From assembly GCA_016199665.1 (NCBI GenBank), contig JACQGG010000148.1, positions 1 to 40,960 on the forward strand: DNA of 40,960 bases, given 5' to 3'. Both the position numbers and the translations under genes were made by a program. A model generated the notes under the pieces. That model saw only the letters and a program-made list of their open reading frames with translations. It made no database searches and was not told the DNA's origin. This DNA comes from Acidobacteriota bacterium (GTDB taxonomy: Bacteria; Acidobacteriota; UBA6911; JACQSX01). Every line of letters starts with the position of its first letter. Positions within the stretch are counted from its first letter, which is position 1. Shown here piece by piece: positions 7,975 to 16,244 of the stretch.

Positions 7975-9882
7975 TCATATGACATAGTCGGCCGGCGGAG
8001 GCAATTGAAAGCCCAGGGTCAGCTTGTCAACGATCTCTGTCAGCGCCGCCGCGTCGGCGGCCTGCTCTCCGATGTCCAGTCTCAGGTCATAGGCTGAGGG
8101 AGAGCCCTGATCCGCGGCGACTTCCGGGCTGTCAACCCTGTCGCCGGCGGGTGTGTCCCCGGGAGACGACAACAGAACCGACAGGAATCCGACATTCTTC
8201 TGTTCGGCGAGAGCCCGCATGGAGGCGGCGACCGATTCCGGCAGCGGCCACGCCACAAGGGTGACCAGTCCCGCCTGAGCCAGAAGAAGCACGGTCTCAC
8301 TGATCGCCGCCGCAACATTCCAACTGGTTCGGGACGGCGGCAATGTCTCCAAGTCCGGCGCCATGGACGTCAACACTCCGGTCAAATTGCTCTCATCGAG
8401 AAGAAAGACGGCCATGCCGCGCGCAAATAATATGCACTCGAGCCTTTGCGCAATCCGGGATATTTCGGCCGGCTCGCCGGCCAGCCACACGACCACGCTC
8501 TTGTGGCCAAAACGGTGATGACGCTGCTGCAACGTCAGTCGCTCCGCAGCGGGACCCTTCCCTGCCTTCAGACTGGGCGCGTCAAGAACCTTGTAGGCAA
8601 TCCCGCCGCCCGCAAGCATGGTCCCGTCTGCAAGCACGAGCCTGCCTGTTGCAGCATTCTCCGAGTAAGGATCAATCGCGATCGGAGTCCGGGTGTGAAT
8701 CGTCACCTCGGCCACCTCATTGTGGCCGACGGAGTCGCGAACCCCGGCGACTTCCCCCAGGCTGTCGGCGTCAATGACCCGGTCCACCGACAGCACCTGA
8801 CAACTGACTTCCTGGGTTGTGACCTTGAGCTTGTAAGATCTGTTCCGGACCAGCGGCTCCTTTCCAAGCCAAAAGAGGCGAGCCTTGAACTTATGGGTCA
8901 CATCCGGCGGCATACCCTCGGGCGTGGCGACCTGGCCACGCTCGACAAAAATCTGCTCCTTGAGTGTGAGACCGACCGTCTCACCGGTCCGCGCACCGGA
9001 CTTCTTGGGCGCACTCCAGGCCTCGATGGTTTCAACTGAGGCTTCCTTTCCCCCGGGCCAAAAGACCAGCTTATCTCCGACGCTCACCTGCCCCGACTCG
9101 ACTCGTCCCACCAGAATCCGGCGATGGTCAAATCGGTAGACATCCTGAATCGGAATCCGCAGCGGCAGGGCGGACGGCGCTTTAAGACACTCAAAACCGT
9201 CCATGGCCGCGACAACGCTGGGGCCCTGGTACCAGGGGGTCTCCCCACTCGGGCCGGCAAGATTAACCCCGTCGGCCGCGACAATCGGGATAAAAACCTG
9301 CGGCTCGATGCCTGCCTTCTTCAGAAAGGCGCTACATTCACTTTCGATGTGCGAAAAAACCGCGCGATCATACCCGACCAGGTCCATCTTATTGACCAGA
9401 ACAACCAACTGGCGCACGCCAAGCAGGCTGAGCAGGTACCCATGCTGGCGCGTCTGTTCGCGAACGCCCTCGTTTGCCGCGATCAGCAACAAGGCTGCGT
9501 CGGCGCTGGCCGCTCCGGTGACCATGTTCTTGAGGAACTCACGATGGCCGGGCGCATCGATAATGACGTATTCTCTGGTTGCCGTGTGCAGCCACGTTTG
9601 GGCGACATCAATCGTTATGTTCTGGTCCCGCTCCGATTGAAAGGCGTCCATCAAGAAGGCCCATTCAAACTTGACGCCCCGCCTCTGGCAGGCGGTCTGG
9701 ATCTGCTCCTGCTTGCCGGTCGGCAGCGACCCTGTTTCCCAAAGGAGCCGTCCCACAAAGGTGCTCTTGCCGTGGTCAACGTGACCGACAATAACGACTC
9801 GGACCGGGCTGTCACCCGAGGGCATCGACTGCTTTGTTGTCTGAATCTCAACCAGTAGGGATTCTACGGATCTTTGTTCCAT
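7975..9882 (-). CDS. cysN: Sulfate adenylyltransferase large subunit with degenerate APS-kinase domain
   Basis: The 635-residue protein is the GTPase subunit of ATP sulfurylase, which with CysD makes adenosine-5'-phosphosulfate (APS) from sulfate and ATP. The GTPase motifs are intact: GHVDHGKST (33-41), DAPGHREF (109-116) and NKMD (164-167). EF-Tu-like beta-barrels follow to about residue 440. The remaining 190 residues align by pattern with APS kinase (CysC): KSVVVWLAGEP, FLLDESNLTGVL, AQAGLVTLVAWPLPES. The Walker A sequence GLSGSGKST is replaced by LAGEPAEIS, and the DGDNxRxGL motif is also lost, so the kinase should be inactive. It is the last gene of the sulfur operon, 117 bases after cysD. 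The start ATG has only a weak ribosome site. Confidence 0.92.
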   Translation of the reverse strand: MEQRSVESLLVEIQTTKQSMPSGDSPVRVVIVGHVDHGKSTFVGRLLWETGSLPTGKQEQIQTACQRRGVKFEWAFLMDAFQSERDQNITIDVAQTWLHTATREYVIIDAPGHREFLKNMVTGAASADAALLLIAANEGVREQTRQHGYLLSLLGVRQLVVLVNKMDLVGYDRAVFSHIESECSAFLKKAGIEPQVFIPIVAADGVNLAGPSGETPWYQGPSVVAAMDGFECLKAPSALPLRIPIQDVYRFDHRRILVGRVESGQVSVGDKLVFWPGGKEASVETIEAWSAPKKSGARTGETVGLTLKEQIFVERGQVATPEGMPPDVTHKFKARLFWLGKEPLVRNRSYKLKVTTQEVSCQVLSVDRVIDADSLGEVAGVRDSVGHNEVAEVTIHTRTPIAIDPYSENAATGRLVLADGTMLAGGGIAYKVLDAPSLKAGKGPAAERLTLQQRHHRFGHKSVVVWLAGEPAEISRIAQRLECILFARGMAVFLLDESNLTGVLTSMAPDLETLPPSRTSWNVAAAISETVLLLAQAGLVTLVAWPLPESVAASMRALAEQKNVGFLSVLLSSPGDTPAGDRVDSPEVAADQGSPSAYDLRLDIGEQAADAAALTEIVDKLTLGFQLPPPADYVI

Positions 9883-9999
9883 CGCCGCCTATGGAGTCGA
9901 AAATAACGCAAAAATCGAACCTGCCCGGAGACCTCCTCCGGTTTGTAGAAACACGCCGTGGCGGGTCTCTGTCATGGATTCCCTGTCACGGCGCATGGG

Positions 10000-10809
10000 T
10001 CACATGTAGCCGCTCTGGCGGAGCCGCTCAAAAGCATCCTCGGATTCCTGATCCTGCGCGCGCGTGGACCGCTCGCTCTGCTTCGTTTTTCTCAGCTCAT
10101 CGATAATCTCCGGCACCGTCTTTGCCTCGGACGCAACCGTGGCCGAGCAGGGCGCGCAGCCGAGACTGCGATAGCGCCGGCCCTTGTTGGCAAAATACAG
10201 GCTTACCACCGGGATCTTTTCGTGATGGATGTATTCCCACACATTGACTTCCGTCCAGTGCAGCAGCGGGTGCACGCGAACGTGGGTCCCCGGCGCAAAG
10301 TCGGTGTTGAACTGATCCCAAAATTCGGGAGGCTGGTTCTTGAAGTTCCACTCAGAGCTCTTGTCGCGAGGTGAGAAGTAGCGCTCCTTGGAGCGGGTCC
10401 CTTCTTCATCCCGGCGAATTCCCACAATCAGGCCGGAAAACCGATGCTGATGGATCACCTGGTTTAGAGCTTCCGTCTTCAGTAACGAGCAGCAGCGCAC
10501 GCGGCTGGCGCTGCCATTTGGATAGGTCTCCCCCCGGGCGAGCACTTCCTGGTTCTGGCCGACAATGAGATTCAGGTTCCATTCCCGCATCAGCCGGTCG
10601 CGATACTCGATCATCTCCGGGATCTTGTAGGAAGTGTCAATGTGGATCACCGGAAAAGGGACGTGGCCGAAGAATGCTTTGCGCACAAGCCACAGCAGCG
10701 CGCTCGAGTCCTTTCCGACGGACCACAACAAACCGAGAGGCTCGAACTTGTTGAACGCCTCGCGAATAATGTAAATGCTCTGCTGCTCCAGCTTCTCAAG
10801 ATGGGTCAT
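10000..10809 (-). CDS. cysD: Sulfate adenylyltransferase small subunit
   Basis: The 269-residue protein is the ATP-pyrophosphatase-type catalytic subunit of ATP sulfurylase. The PP-loop SVGKDSSALLWL is at residues 30-41. The family landmarks VIHIDTSYKIPEMIEYRD, GIRRDEEGTRSKER and RVHPLLHWTEVNVWEYI follow, and the length is normal (about 300 in E. coli). I chose the ATG at 10809 because it forms an ATGA overlap with the cysH stop, like most other junctions in this operon. An in-frame ATG at 10824 would add five residues and has GAGAAG upstream. The protein works with CysN, encoded next, to activate sulfate in the cytoplasm. Confidence 0.95.
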   Translation of the reverse strand: MTHLEKLEQQSIYIIREAFNKFEPLGLLWSVGKDSSALLWLVRKAFFGHVPFPVIHIDTSYKIPEMIEYRDRLMREWNLNLIVGQNQEVLARGETYPNGSASRVRCCSLLKTEALNQVIHQHRFSGLIVGIRRDEEGTRSKERYFSPRDKSSEWNFKNQPPEFWDQFNTDFAPGTHVRVHPLLHWTEVNVWEYIHHEKIPVVSLYFANKGRRYRSLGCAPCSATVASEAKTVPEIIDELRKTKQSERSTRAQDQESEDAFERLRQSGYM

Positions 10810-11516
10810 CGATGCAATCCGCATTCGGTCTTCTCAAAGCCGACCCATCGGCCGTCCCGCTCGCTGTGGCCCGGCAGGACCGGGGCGGTACAGGGAGCGC
10901 AGCCGATGCTGGGATAGTTCCTGTCATGGAGAAGGTTATAAGGGACGTCGTACCGGCGAATGTAATTCCAGACGTCATCCCGGGTCCAAAAAGCCAGAGG
11001 ATTGAATTTTGTCAGCCCAAACTTGTCGTCCCACTCTCGAATCTGGGCGTTGGCCCTTGTGGGGCTCTGCTCGCGGCGAATTCCCGTAATCCAGGCGCCC
11101 AGTTCGGAGAGGGCTCTCTTAAGCGGCTCTACCTTGCGAATCTGGCAGCAGAGGTCGGGACGGCGTTTCCAGAGAGCGGGACCATGCAGGTTTTCCTGCC
11201 CCGGCACGCTAAGCTCTGTGGCAACACGCTCAAAGCGGAGCGGGTATTTTCGCCGGGCAGATTCGATGAGCTGATAGGTTTCCACAAAGAGCAGGTCTGT
11301 ATCCAGGTAGAAGACTCTGGCATCAGGCCTGATCCGTGCCAGGCAATCGACTAAGACCATGTCCTCGGCGCCAAAACTGCAGGCCAGAGCAATTCTCGGT
11401 TGAAACTCGTCAATGGCATCCCGCAGCACACGGCCCAGTTCGATTCCCTTCTCGTCCGGGTCTGTTCCGGCCGGCCCGACAGGCGGTGACTCGTTTTCTC
11501 TCGCTTCCGGGTTCAT
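10806..11516 (-). CDS. cysH: APS reductase, [4Fe-4S] assimilatory type
   Basis: The 236-residue protein is a PP-loop reductase (ACSFGAEDMVL, about residue 45-55) that converts activated sulfate to sulfite using thioredoxin. It carries the four iron-sulfur cysteines that separate APS reductases from PAPS reductases: a CC pair at 123-124 and CxxC at 206-209. TGIRREQSPTRA lies between them. The catalytic cysteine is in the C-terminal ECGLH (Cys232). By established family knowledge this means APS, not PAPS, is the substrate, which fits the dead kinase domain of CysN. The start overlaps the preceding methyltransferase stop by four bases. Confidence 0.94.
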   Translation of the reverse strand: MNPEARENESPPVGPAGTDPDEKGIELGRVLRDAIDEFQPRIALACSFGAEDMVLVDCLARIRPDARVFYLDTDLLFVETYQLIESARRKYPLRFERVATELSVPGQENLHGPALWKRRPDLCCQIRKVEPLKRALSELGAWITGIRREQSPTRANAQIREWDDKFGLTKFNPLAFWTRDDVWNYIRRYDVPYNLLHDRNYPSIGCAPCTAPVLPGHSERDGRWVGFEKTECGLHR

Positions 11517-12289
11517 CTGGCACGCCTCCTTTTCTGTGTATCAGGCTGCCAGGAAATCCCCGCCAGCTTCTGGCGCAGCTTGACGACCTGACCCATGACA
11601 ATGACCGCTGGAGCTTCGATCCCCTCCGCGAGGGCTTCGATGCTGCCCAGTGTCCCTTCAATCGTTCGTTCCCGGCAGGTCGCGCCATTGGAGGTGACAG
11701 ACACAGGAAGCGCGTCGGAAACTCCCGCTTCTCTCAGGGCGGCAACGATCCGGCGGAAGTTTTCGACTCCCATGAGAATGACCAGCGTTGCGGACTGAGC
11801 AAGCCAGCCGGCCCACTGGCGGACTTCCTCCTGGCGGCAATGATGCCCGGAAACAATGACCAGGGCGCTTGAATGGCCGCGATGCAGCACCGGGATTCCC
11901 GCCAGAGCAGGCACGGCAATCGCGCTGGTCAGGCCGGGGACCACTTCAAAGTCAATGCCGGCATTGGCCAGGGCCTCAGCTTCTTCGCCGCCTCGGCCAA
12001 AAACGTACGGGTCCCCTCCTTTCAGCCTTACCACAGTTTGGCCTTTCCTGGCCTCGGCGATGGCCAGGCGCTGGATCCATTCCTGGCCTTCGGAATGGCC
12101 GCGCCGTTTGCCCACGTAAATCAGCCGCGCGCCGGTTCGGACTTGCCTGAGAAGCTCGGGGCGGACCAGCCGATCGTACAGCACGACGTCTGCGACCTGC
12201 AGGCATCGCACCCCTCGTAATGTTATCAGGTCCGGAGATCCGGGACCGGCGCCTACCAAATAGACCTTTCCTTCTTTTGACACCGTCAT
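11513..12289 (-). CDS. cobA: Uroporphyrinogen-III C-methyltransferase (SUMT)
   Basis: The 258-residue protein methylates uroporphyrinogen III twice with S-adenosylmethionine to give precorrin-2, the first committed step to siroheme. The N-terminal KVYLVGAGPGSPDLITLRG is the SUMT glycine motif. Next comes YDRLVRPELL, and VRLKGGDPYVFGRGGEEAEA is the second signature. FEVVPGLTSAIAVPALAGIP completes the set. The length is normal for the single-domain enzyme. It starts 4 bases after the siroheme dehydrogenase gene and overlaps cysH by 4 bases. The context ties it to siroheme for the sulfite reductase rather than to cobalamin. Confidence 0.95.
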   Translation of the reverse strand: MTVSKEGKVYLVGAGPGSPDLITLRGVRCLQVADVVLYDRLVRPELLRQVRTGARLIYVGKRRGHSEGQEWIQRLAIAEARKGQTVVRLKGGDPYVFGRGGEEAEALANAGIDFEVVPGLTSAIAVPALAGIPVLHRGHSSALVIVSGHHCRQEEVRQWAGWLAQSATLVILMGVENFRRIVAALREAGVSDALPVSVTSNGATCRERTIEGTLGSIEALAEGIEAPAVIVMGQVVKLRQKLAGISWQPDTQKRRRAR

Positions 12290-12293
12290 TCTC

Positions 12294-12938
12294 TCACTCA
12301 GTACCTCGATTCAGAATCACGCCCACGCCTGCGGCACAGTTTCTGACCCCTGGAGTAAAAATCTCCGGCGATTCGTCGGCAAGAAGTTCCTGCCAGACCT
12401 GAGCCCGAAGCCCCACGTCGGGATAGCGTTTTTTTACCTTGGCCCGCAACCGGGCGTAGCGAGCCAGGATCTGCCCGGCCTTGTGACTGACAATCTGATC
12501 CAGCCTTCTGGCTGCCCAGGCGGCAAATGCCGGGGATTGGCCGTCGGTGGAGACAGCCAGCGTCAAATGTCCCCGCCTGATGACGGCGGGCATGTAAAAG
12601 TCGCAAAGCGCCGGCTCATCCGTCACATTGACCAGGCAGCGGCATTTCTTGGCCCAGCGGTAGATCCGTGCGTTGGCGCTGCGGTCCTCAGACGTCCCGA
12701 ATACCAGATCGGCCCCGTCGAAATGGTTCCGGCCAATGCCGCCTCGGATCCACCTGATGGAGTTGCGCCGAGCCCACTTCGCAATGGCCGGCGTCACCGA
12801 AGGGCTGACCACGCGCACCGATGCCCCACATCCGAGCAGAGCTCGGATCCGCTTCTCGGCAGCGGGCCCGCCGCCAATGACAAGGCAAACTCTGCGGTCC
12901 AAATTCAGACTGGCCGGAAACAAGATCGCTCCTTTCAC
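12294..12938 (-). CDS. Precorrin-2 dehydrogenase / sirohydrochlorin ferrochelatase-like (CysG N-domain)
   Basis: The 214-residue protein has an NAD-binding start (LDRRVCLVIGGGPAAEKRIR, residues 13-32). It also has the signature CLVNVTDEPALCDFYMPAVI near residue 112 and TLAVSTDGQSPAFA. These match the N-terminal half of CysG, or Met8p, which oxidises precorrin-2 to sirohydrochlorin and often inserts iron. Together with the next gene it makes up the functions of a split CysG. The last 25 residues (FTPGVRNCAAGVGVIL) are not part of the usual domain. The ATG overlaps the DUF2061 stop by four bases, so translation is probably coupled. Confidence 0.9.
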   Translation of the reverse strand: MKGAILFPASLNLDRRVCLVIGGGPAAEKRIRALLGCGASVRVVSPSVTPAIAKWARRNSIRWIRGGIGRNHFDGADLVFGTSEDRSANARIYRWAKKCRCLVNVTDEPALCDFYMPAVIRRGHLTLAVSTDGQSPAFAAWAARRLDQIVSHKAGQILARYARLRAKVKKRYPDVGLRAQVWQELLADESPEIFTPGVRNCAAGVGVILNRGTE

Positions 12939-13192
12939 GGCTTGAACGAACTCTTGGAAAGCTCGATTTGAGGCGCGCGGGTGGCCGCCGTCACCTCTCT
13001 CCCCCAGTGGATCTTCAACCAGAGCCGCTCGTGGTAGTAATACAGGACGAGGCGGATAAGATTGAAGGCGGAAGAGATGCCGATCGATTCACTCCAATTC
13101 CCGGTAAACAGATAGGAGATCACGCCGAGAATCAAAAAGCCCAGCAATCTCCAGACAACCGACTTAGCCCATGAACGGGCCTTTGTCTCCAC
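12935..13192 (-). CDS. DUF2061 small membrane protein
   Basis: The 85-residue protein starts at a GTG three bases after the previous stop. It contains two hydrophobic spans (VVWRLLGFLILGVISYLFTG and GISSAFNLIRLVLYYYHERL). The pattern 'SWAKSVVWRLLG ... FTGN ... YYYHERLWLKI-WGR' is that of DUF2061. These proteins are small, membrane-bound and of unknown function. They have been noted next to sulfate assimilation genes, where a role in sulfate or sulfite movement is speculation. Here the gene sits inside a sulfur operon with tight junctions on both sides, which supports a link to the pathway. Confidence 0.8.
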   Translation of the reverse strand: METKARSWAKSVVWRLLGFLILGVISYLFTGNWSESIGISSAFNLIRLVLYYYHERLWLKIHWGREVTAATRAPQIELSKSSFKP

Positions 13193-13195
13193 GAT

Positions 13196-13774
13196 TCACG
13201 ACTCCAGGTTTCTCAGCAGATCCAAAGCTGTAAAACTTCCTACTGCCTTTACGCGCACGCCAAAACGCTCCCGCAGATCGGTGTTCTGCTGCACCGTATA
13301 CACGGCGCTCGGGTAAAGCCGGCTGCACAAGGTCCTCAGGTCCGGCTCAAATGCCGCAAAGGTTTCCTCCGTATTTGGCGCCAGCAGGCGATCGTTAAGC
13401 AGCATTTCAAACTCGCTTCCGATGAATTTCAGCCTTCCGTCCAGCAACGGTTCCTGCTCCAGACGCCGGCAGGCCGTCAACGCCGACCGCACCGCTTGGG
13501 CCAGCCGGCGGCCGGTGTCTCCATTCATGGGCGCCTTGCGGTTGTAGAGAAGTCCGAGCCTGTCGCCGGTCTCGTCCATGCTGTAGTTGGCCTGGTGGCC
13601 GATCAGCATCACCCCGGGACCGGCCGAAACGTGGCGGTAGTCGGCCACATCCACCAGCAGTTCGCCGCCCACGCGCTCGCGAATCCATTCGTTGAAGATT
13701 CCGATGAACCCGGCCAGATCCAGCGCCCGCGAATCCGCTGCGAAAAACTTGACGTTTACGTGCTGCACTTCCAC
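13196..13774 (-). CDS. Conserved hypothetical protein of the sulfite reductase operon
   Basis: The 192-residue soluble protein starts at a GTG with a strong GAGGAGG site, nine bases after the sulfite reductase stop. I recognise no catalytic motif. It opens VQHVNVKFFAADSRALDLAG and has a well-formed LLVDVADYRHVSAGPGVMLI block. Then come GHQANYSMDETGDRLGLLYN and, later, EPLLDGRLKFIGSEFEML. The ADYRHV-GPGVMLIGH block looks like a conserved core with possible ligand-binding histidines. No signal peptide or membrane span is present. Its place directly after the reductase suggests a helper role such as siroheme loading, electron delivery or a regulator, but this is inference only. Confidence 0.75.
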   Translation of the reverse strand: MEVQHVNVKFFAADSRALDLAGFIGIFNEWIRERVGGELLVDVADYRHVSAGPGVMLIGHQANYSMDETGDRLGLLYNRKAPMNGDTGRRLAQAVRSALTACRRLEQEPLLDGRLKFIGSEFEMLLNDRLLAPNTEETFAAFEPDLRTLCSRLYPSAVYTVQQNTDLRERFGVRVKAVGSFTALDLLRNLES

Positions 13775-13783
13775 GCGCCCTCC

Positions 13784-16105
13784 TCAGGCCGTTTCCGGAC
13801 TGGCCGCGGTCGCCGGGGCCGATCCTGAATCAAGCGGCAGCATCCGCTTCGCCTGCAGCCGCCCATAGCAACTATAGGCGGCCTCAACGAACAGTTGCGC
13901 CTCCTCGATGCGCCGGTGCGCAACTTCGGCTGAATAAGGACCGGCGGCGCGTTGCTGGGCGCGGAAGAGATACTGGGCGAATTTCCCGCCCGCATACGGG
14001 TCAAAGAAGAGTTCGGTGTCGTAAAAGCGTGTTCGAAATTCGCCAAGGATCTTGTCCGCGTCACCGGCGATGTCGGGCAGAAAAATCTTGACCAGGGCTC
14101 CGGCGGCCTGAACCATAGAAGCGCAGGCCGTCTCTCCAGCTTTCTGAAACTCCCCTTCGTCCAGCAGTACCTGGCTTTCAAAAACCTGCCGCTCGGCGGC
14201 GGTCAGCTCGAATTCCACGCGCGATACGACTTCGCCCGCGCACTCGCCGGCGCCGAGATCGCCGAGGGTAAACACGCGCGTGTCTCCCCAGTCGGCATAA
14301 AAGGATGGATCCACATCGTGAGAGGGAACGGAAACAAGATCCTGAAGCAATTTCTTGATTTCCGCCTTGCCCAAGCGCTGCAGGAAATCCTGAAAGCTCT
14401 CGTCCTTGCGCCGATCGGCCACATAACGGCCGGTGATTCTCAGCACGGCCTCGGGAATGCGCTTGGAGGGTACCGCGCCCATGGCAAGGCCGTAGGAACC
14501 TGCGTTGTCGGTCCACCGTCCCCCCAGCACTACCTGAAAATGGGGCACCGTATAGCTGGCCACATGCCGGCTCACGCCGTAGAAGCCAAGATCCGCAATG
14601 TGGTGCTGCCCGCAGGCGTTGAAGCAGCCGCTCACTTTGATGTGCATGTTCTGGACGGCTTGGTCCATCTGGTGGCTTTGTTCAGCCAACCGCGTGCGCA
14701 GCTCTGCTGCCAGACCCCGCGACGACGCGATGCCCAGCTTACAAGTGTCGGTGCCGGGGCAGGCGGTGATGTCAACAATGGTCCCGGCGCCCGGCTGGCC
14801 CAGGCCGATCGAAGCGAGCGCGCCATAGAGCTCCGGCAGATCGCCTTCGCTGACCCAGCGCAGGACGATGTTCTGCTCCACTGTGGTCCGGATCGTGTCC
14901 TTGACAAAGCGCCGCGCAATATCGGCCAGCTTTCGCAGTTGCACTGAAGTAATGTCGCCCAGCGGCAGAGTCACCGTTGCAACCGCATAACCCGGTTGCT
15001 TCTGGCTGAAGACGTTGGTCTTGAGCCACCGGTCAAAACCGGGCGGCGAAGCGGCGCCGCGGAAGGCGGGCGGGAGAGCCGCCGCAGGTTTCAGCGCAGT
15101 TTCCGCGTGTGCCGCCAAATCCTTCAGAAAAGCGGTCCACCGGGAATCGTGGGCCAAGGTGGCGCGTTCCTGCAGCACAATCTTGCGGAACTCTTCAACC
15201 CCCAGGTCGCTGACCAGAAACTTAAGGCGCGCCCGGTTCCGATTCTTCTTCTCACCCAAACGGGCAAAAACTCTGGAGATGGCCTGGGCTGTGGGCAGCA
15301 ACTCCTCTTCAGGCAGGAACGGGTCAAAAAGCTTTGCCTGATGGGGGACCGATCCGAGCCCCCCTCCGACGTAAAACTCAAAACCCCGCTGCTCTTTCCC
15401 GTTGCCCGTGCGCGTGACCGCGATGGCCCCCAGATCGTGCAGGTTGACCAGCCCACAGCCGTGGCTCTTGCAGCCGGAAAACGCGGCCTTGAACTTGCGG
15501 CCGAAATCCTGACAGTCCGGATGCCCCAGCAGAAACCGGGCGCAAGCCCGGGCGTAGGGGGTGACGTCAAACACCTCGTCCGGGCAAACTCCGGAATAGG
15601 GACAGGCGGTCACGTTGCGGACGGTATTGCCGCATGCTTCCCGGGTGGTAATGCCCGATGCGGCAAGACGTCGCATCAGCGAAGGCGTGTCGTCAATGTG
15701 GATAAAATGAAGTTGAAAGTCCTGGCGCGTGGTCACGTGGGCGATGCCGTCGGAGTATTCCTCGGCCAGGTCGGCGAGCACTTCAAGCTGCCGGACATTC
15801 AAGCCGCCGAACGGAATCTTGATCCGCTGCATTCCCGGCGCGTCCCAGAGCGTGCTGGGGCCCTTGGTCAGAGCGGCCGAGGGATATTGCAGTTGCCGCG
15901 TCGCCTCTCCGTCCCAGCGCTGGCCGTTGTCGTATCGCTGGCCGTAGACTCCGCGGCGAAGCCGGGTTTCCGCGAGCACTTTCTCATCAATTTTTCCCAG
16001 GCGCCTCAGCTCCAGCTCCATCTCGTAGATGTCAATTTCCCGAGCCAAATCTGCCGGCATTTCTTCCAGAAGCCGTTCCCTCCAGAACTGATTGCTGGCC
16101 TTCAT
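13784..16105 (-). CDS. sir: Siroheme/[4Fe-4S] sulfite (or nitrite) reductase with C-terminal extension
   Basis: The 773-residue protein has the duplicated nitrite/sulfite-reductase fold. The first half includes GLNVRQLEVLADLAEEYSDG and TTRQDFQLHFIHIDD. The cluster-siroheme cysteines are C-x5-C near residue 450 (TACPGTDTCKLG) and C-x3-C near 494 (SGCFNACGQHHIADLG). It reduces sulfite to sulfide with six electrons, probably from ferredoxin; no flavoprotein subunit gene is present. The motifs alone cannot exclude nitrite, but the operon points to sulfite. About 130 extra helical residues follow residue 640 (FYDTELFFDPYAGGKFAQYL, RRIEEAQLFVEAA), HEPN-like in appearance. I chose the ATG at 16105 because GGAGG precedes it; an in-frame TTG at 16120 lacks one. 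Confidence 0.92.
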   Translation of the reverse strand: MKASNQFWRERLLEEMPADLAREIDIYEMELELRRLGKIDEKVLAETRLRRGVYGQRYDNGQRWDGEATRQLQYPSAALTKGPSTLWDAPGMQRIKIPFGGLNVRQLEVLADLAEEYSDGIAHVTTRQDFQLHFIHIDDTPSLMRRLAASGITTREACGNTVRNVTACPYSGVCPDEVFDVTPYARACARFLLGHPDCQDFGRKFKAAFSGCKSHGCGLVNLHDLGAIAVTRTGNGKEQRGFEFYVGGGLGSVPHQAKLFDPFLPEEELLPTAQAISRVFARLGEKKNRNRARLKFLVSDLGVEEFRKIVLQERATLAHDSRWTAFLKDLAAHAETALKPAAALPPAFRGAASPPGFDRWLKTNVFSQKQPGYAVATVTLPLGDITSVQLRKLADIARRFVKDTIRTTVEQNIVLRWVSEGDLPELYGALASIGLGQPGAGTIVDITACPGTDTCKLGIASSRGLAAELRTRLAEQSHQMDQAVQNMHIKVSGCFNACGQHHIADLGFYGVSRHVASYTVPHFQVVLGGRWTDNAGSYGLAMGAVPSKRIPEAVLRITGRYVADRRKDESFQDFLQRLGKAEIKKLLQDLVSVPSHDVDPSFYADWGDTRVFTLGDLGAGECAGEVVSRVEFELTAAERQVFESQVLLDEGEFQKAGETACASMVQAAGALVKIFLPDIAGDADKILGEFRTRFYDTELFFDPYAGGKFAQYLFRAQQRAAGPYSAEVAHRRIEEAQLFVEAAYSCYGRLQAKRMLPLDSGSAPATAASPETA

Positions 16106-16172
16106 GGTAACCTCCGTCAAGCTCGTCGTTGTCCCGCCCTAAGTGCAAAGTCAGAAGCGAATTGCGCCACAA

Positions 16173-16209
16173 ACAAAAAAACCGCCCTGAGTGTGCGTTT
16201 TCAGAGCGG
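16173..16209 (-). terminator. Intrinsic terminator (attenuator) before the sulfite reductase gene
   Basis: On the minus strand CCGCTCTGA (16201-16209) pairs with TCAGGGCGG (16182-16190) in a 9-bp stem with one G-U pair and a 10-base loop. An uninterrupted run of T residues follows (TTTTTTT from 16181, then GTTT). It lies 66 bases before the start codon and downstream of the operon's own promoter, so it can only act on the operon's own leader transcript. Confidence 0.8.
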
Positions 16210-16244
16210 GTCTTGTCAAAAGCAGCAGAAAAAAGGAAAAGTCG

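Noticed and set aside
9935..9960. CCGGAG/CTCCGG hairpin between cysD and cysN as a terminator
   Set aside because: No U tract, and cysN would be cut off from its partner gene; at most a processing or stability element.
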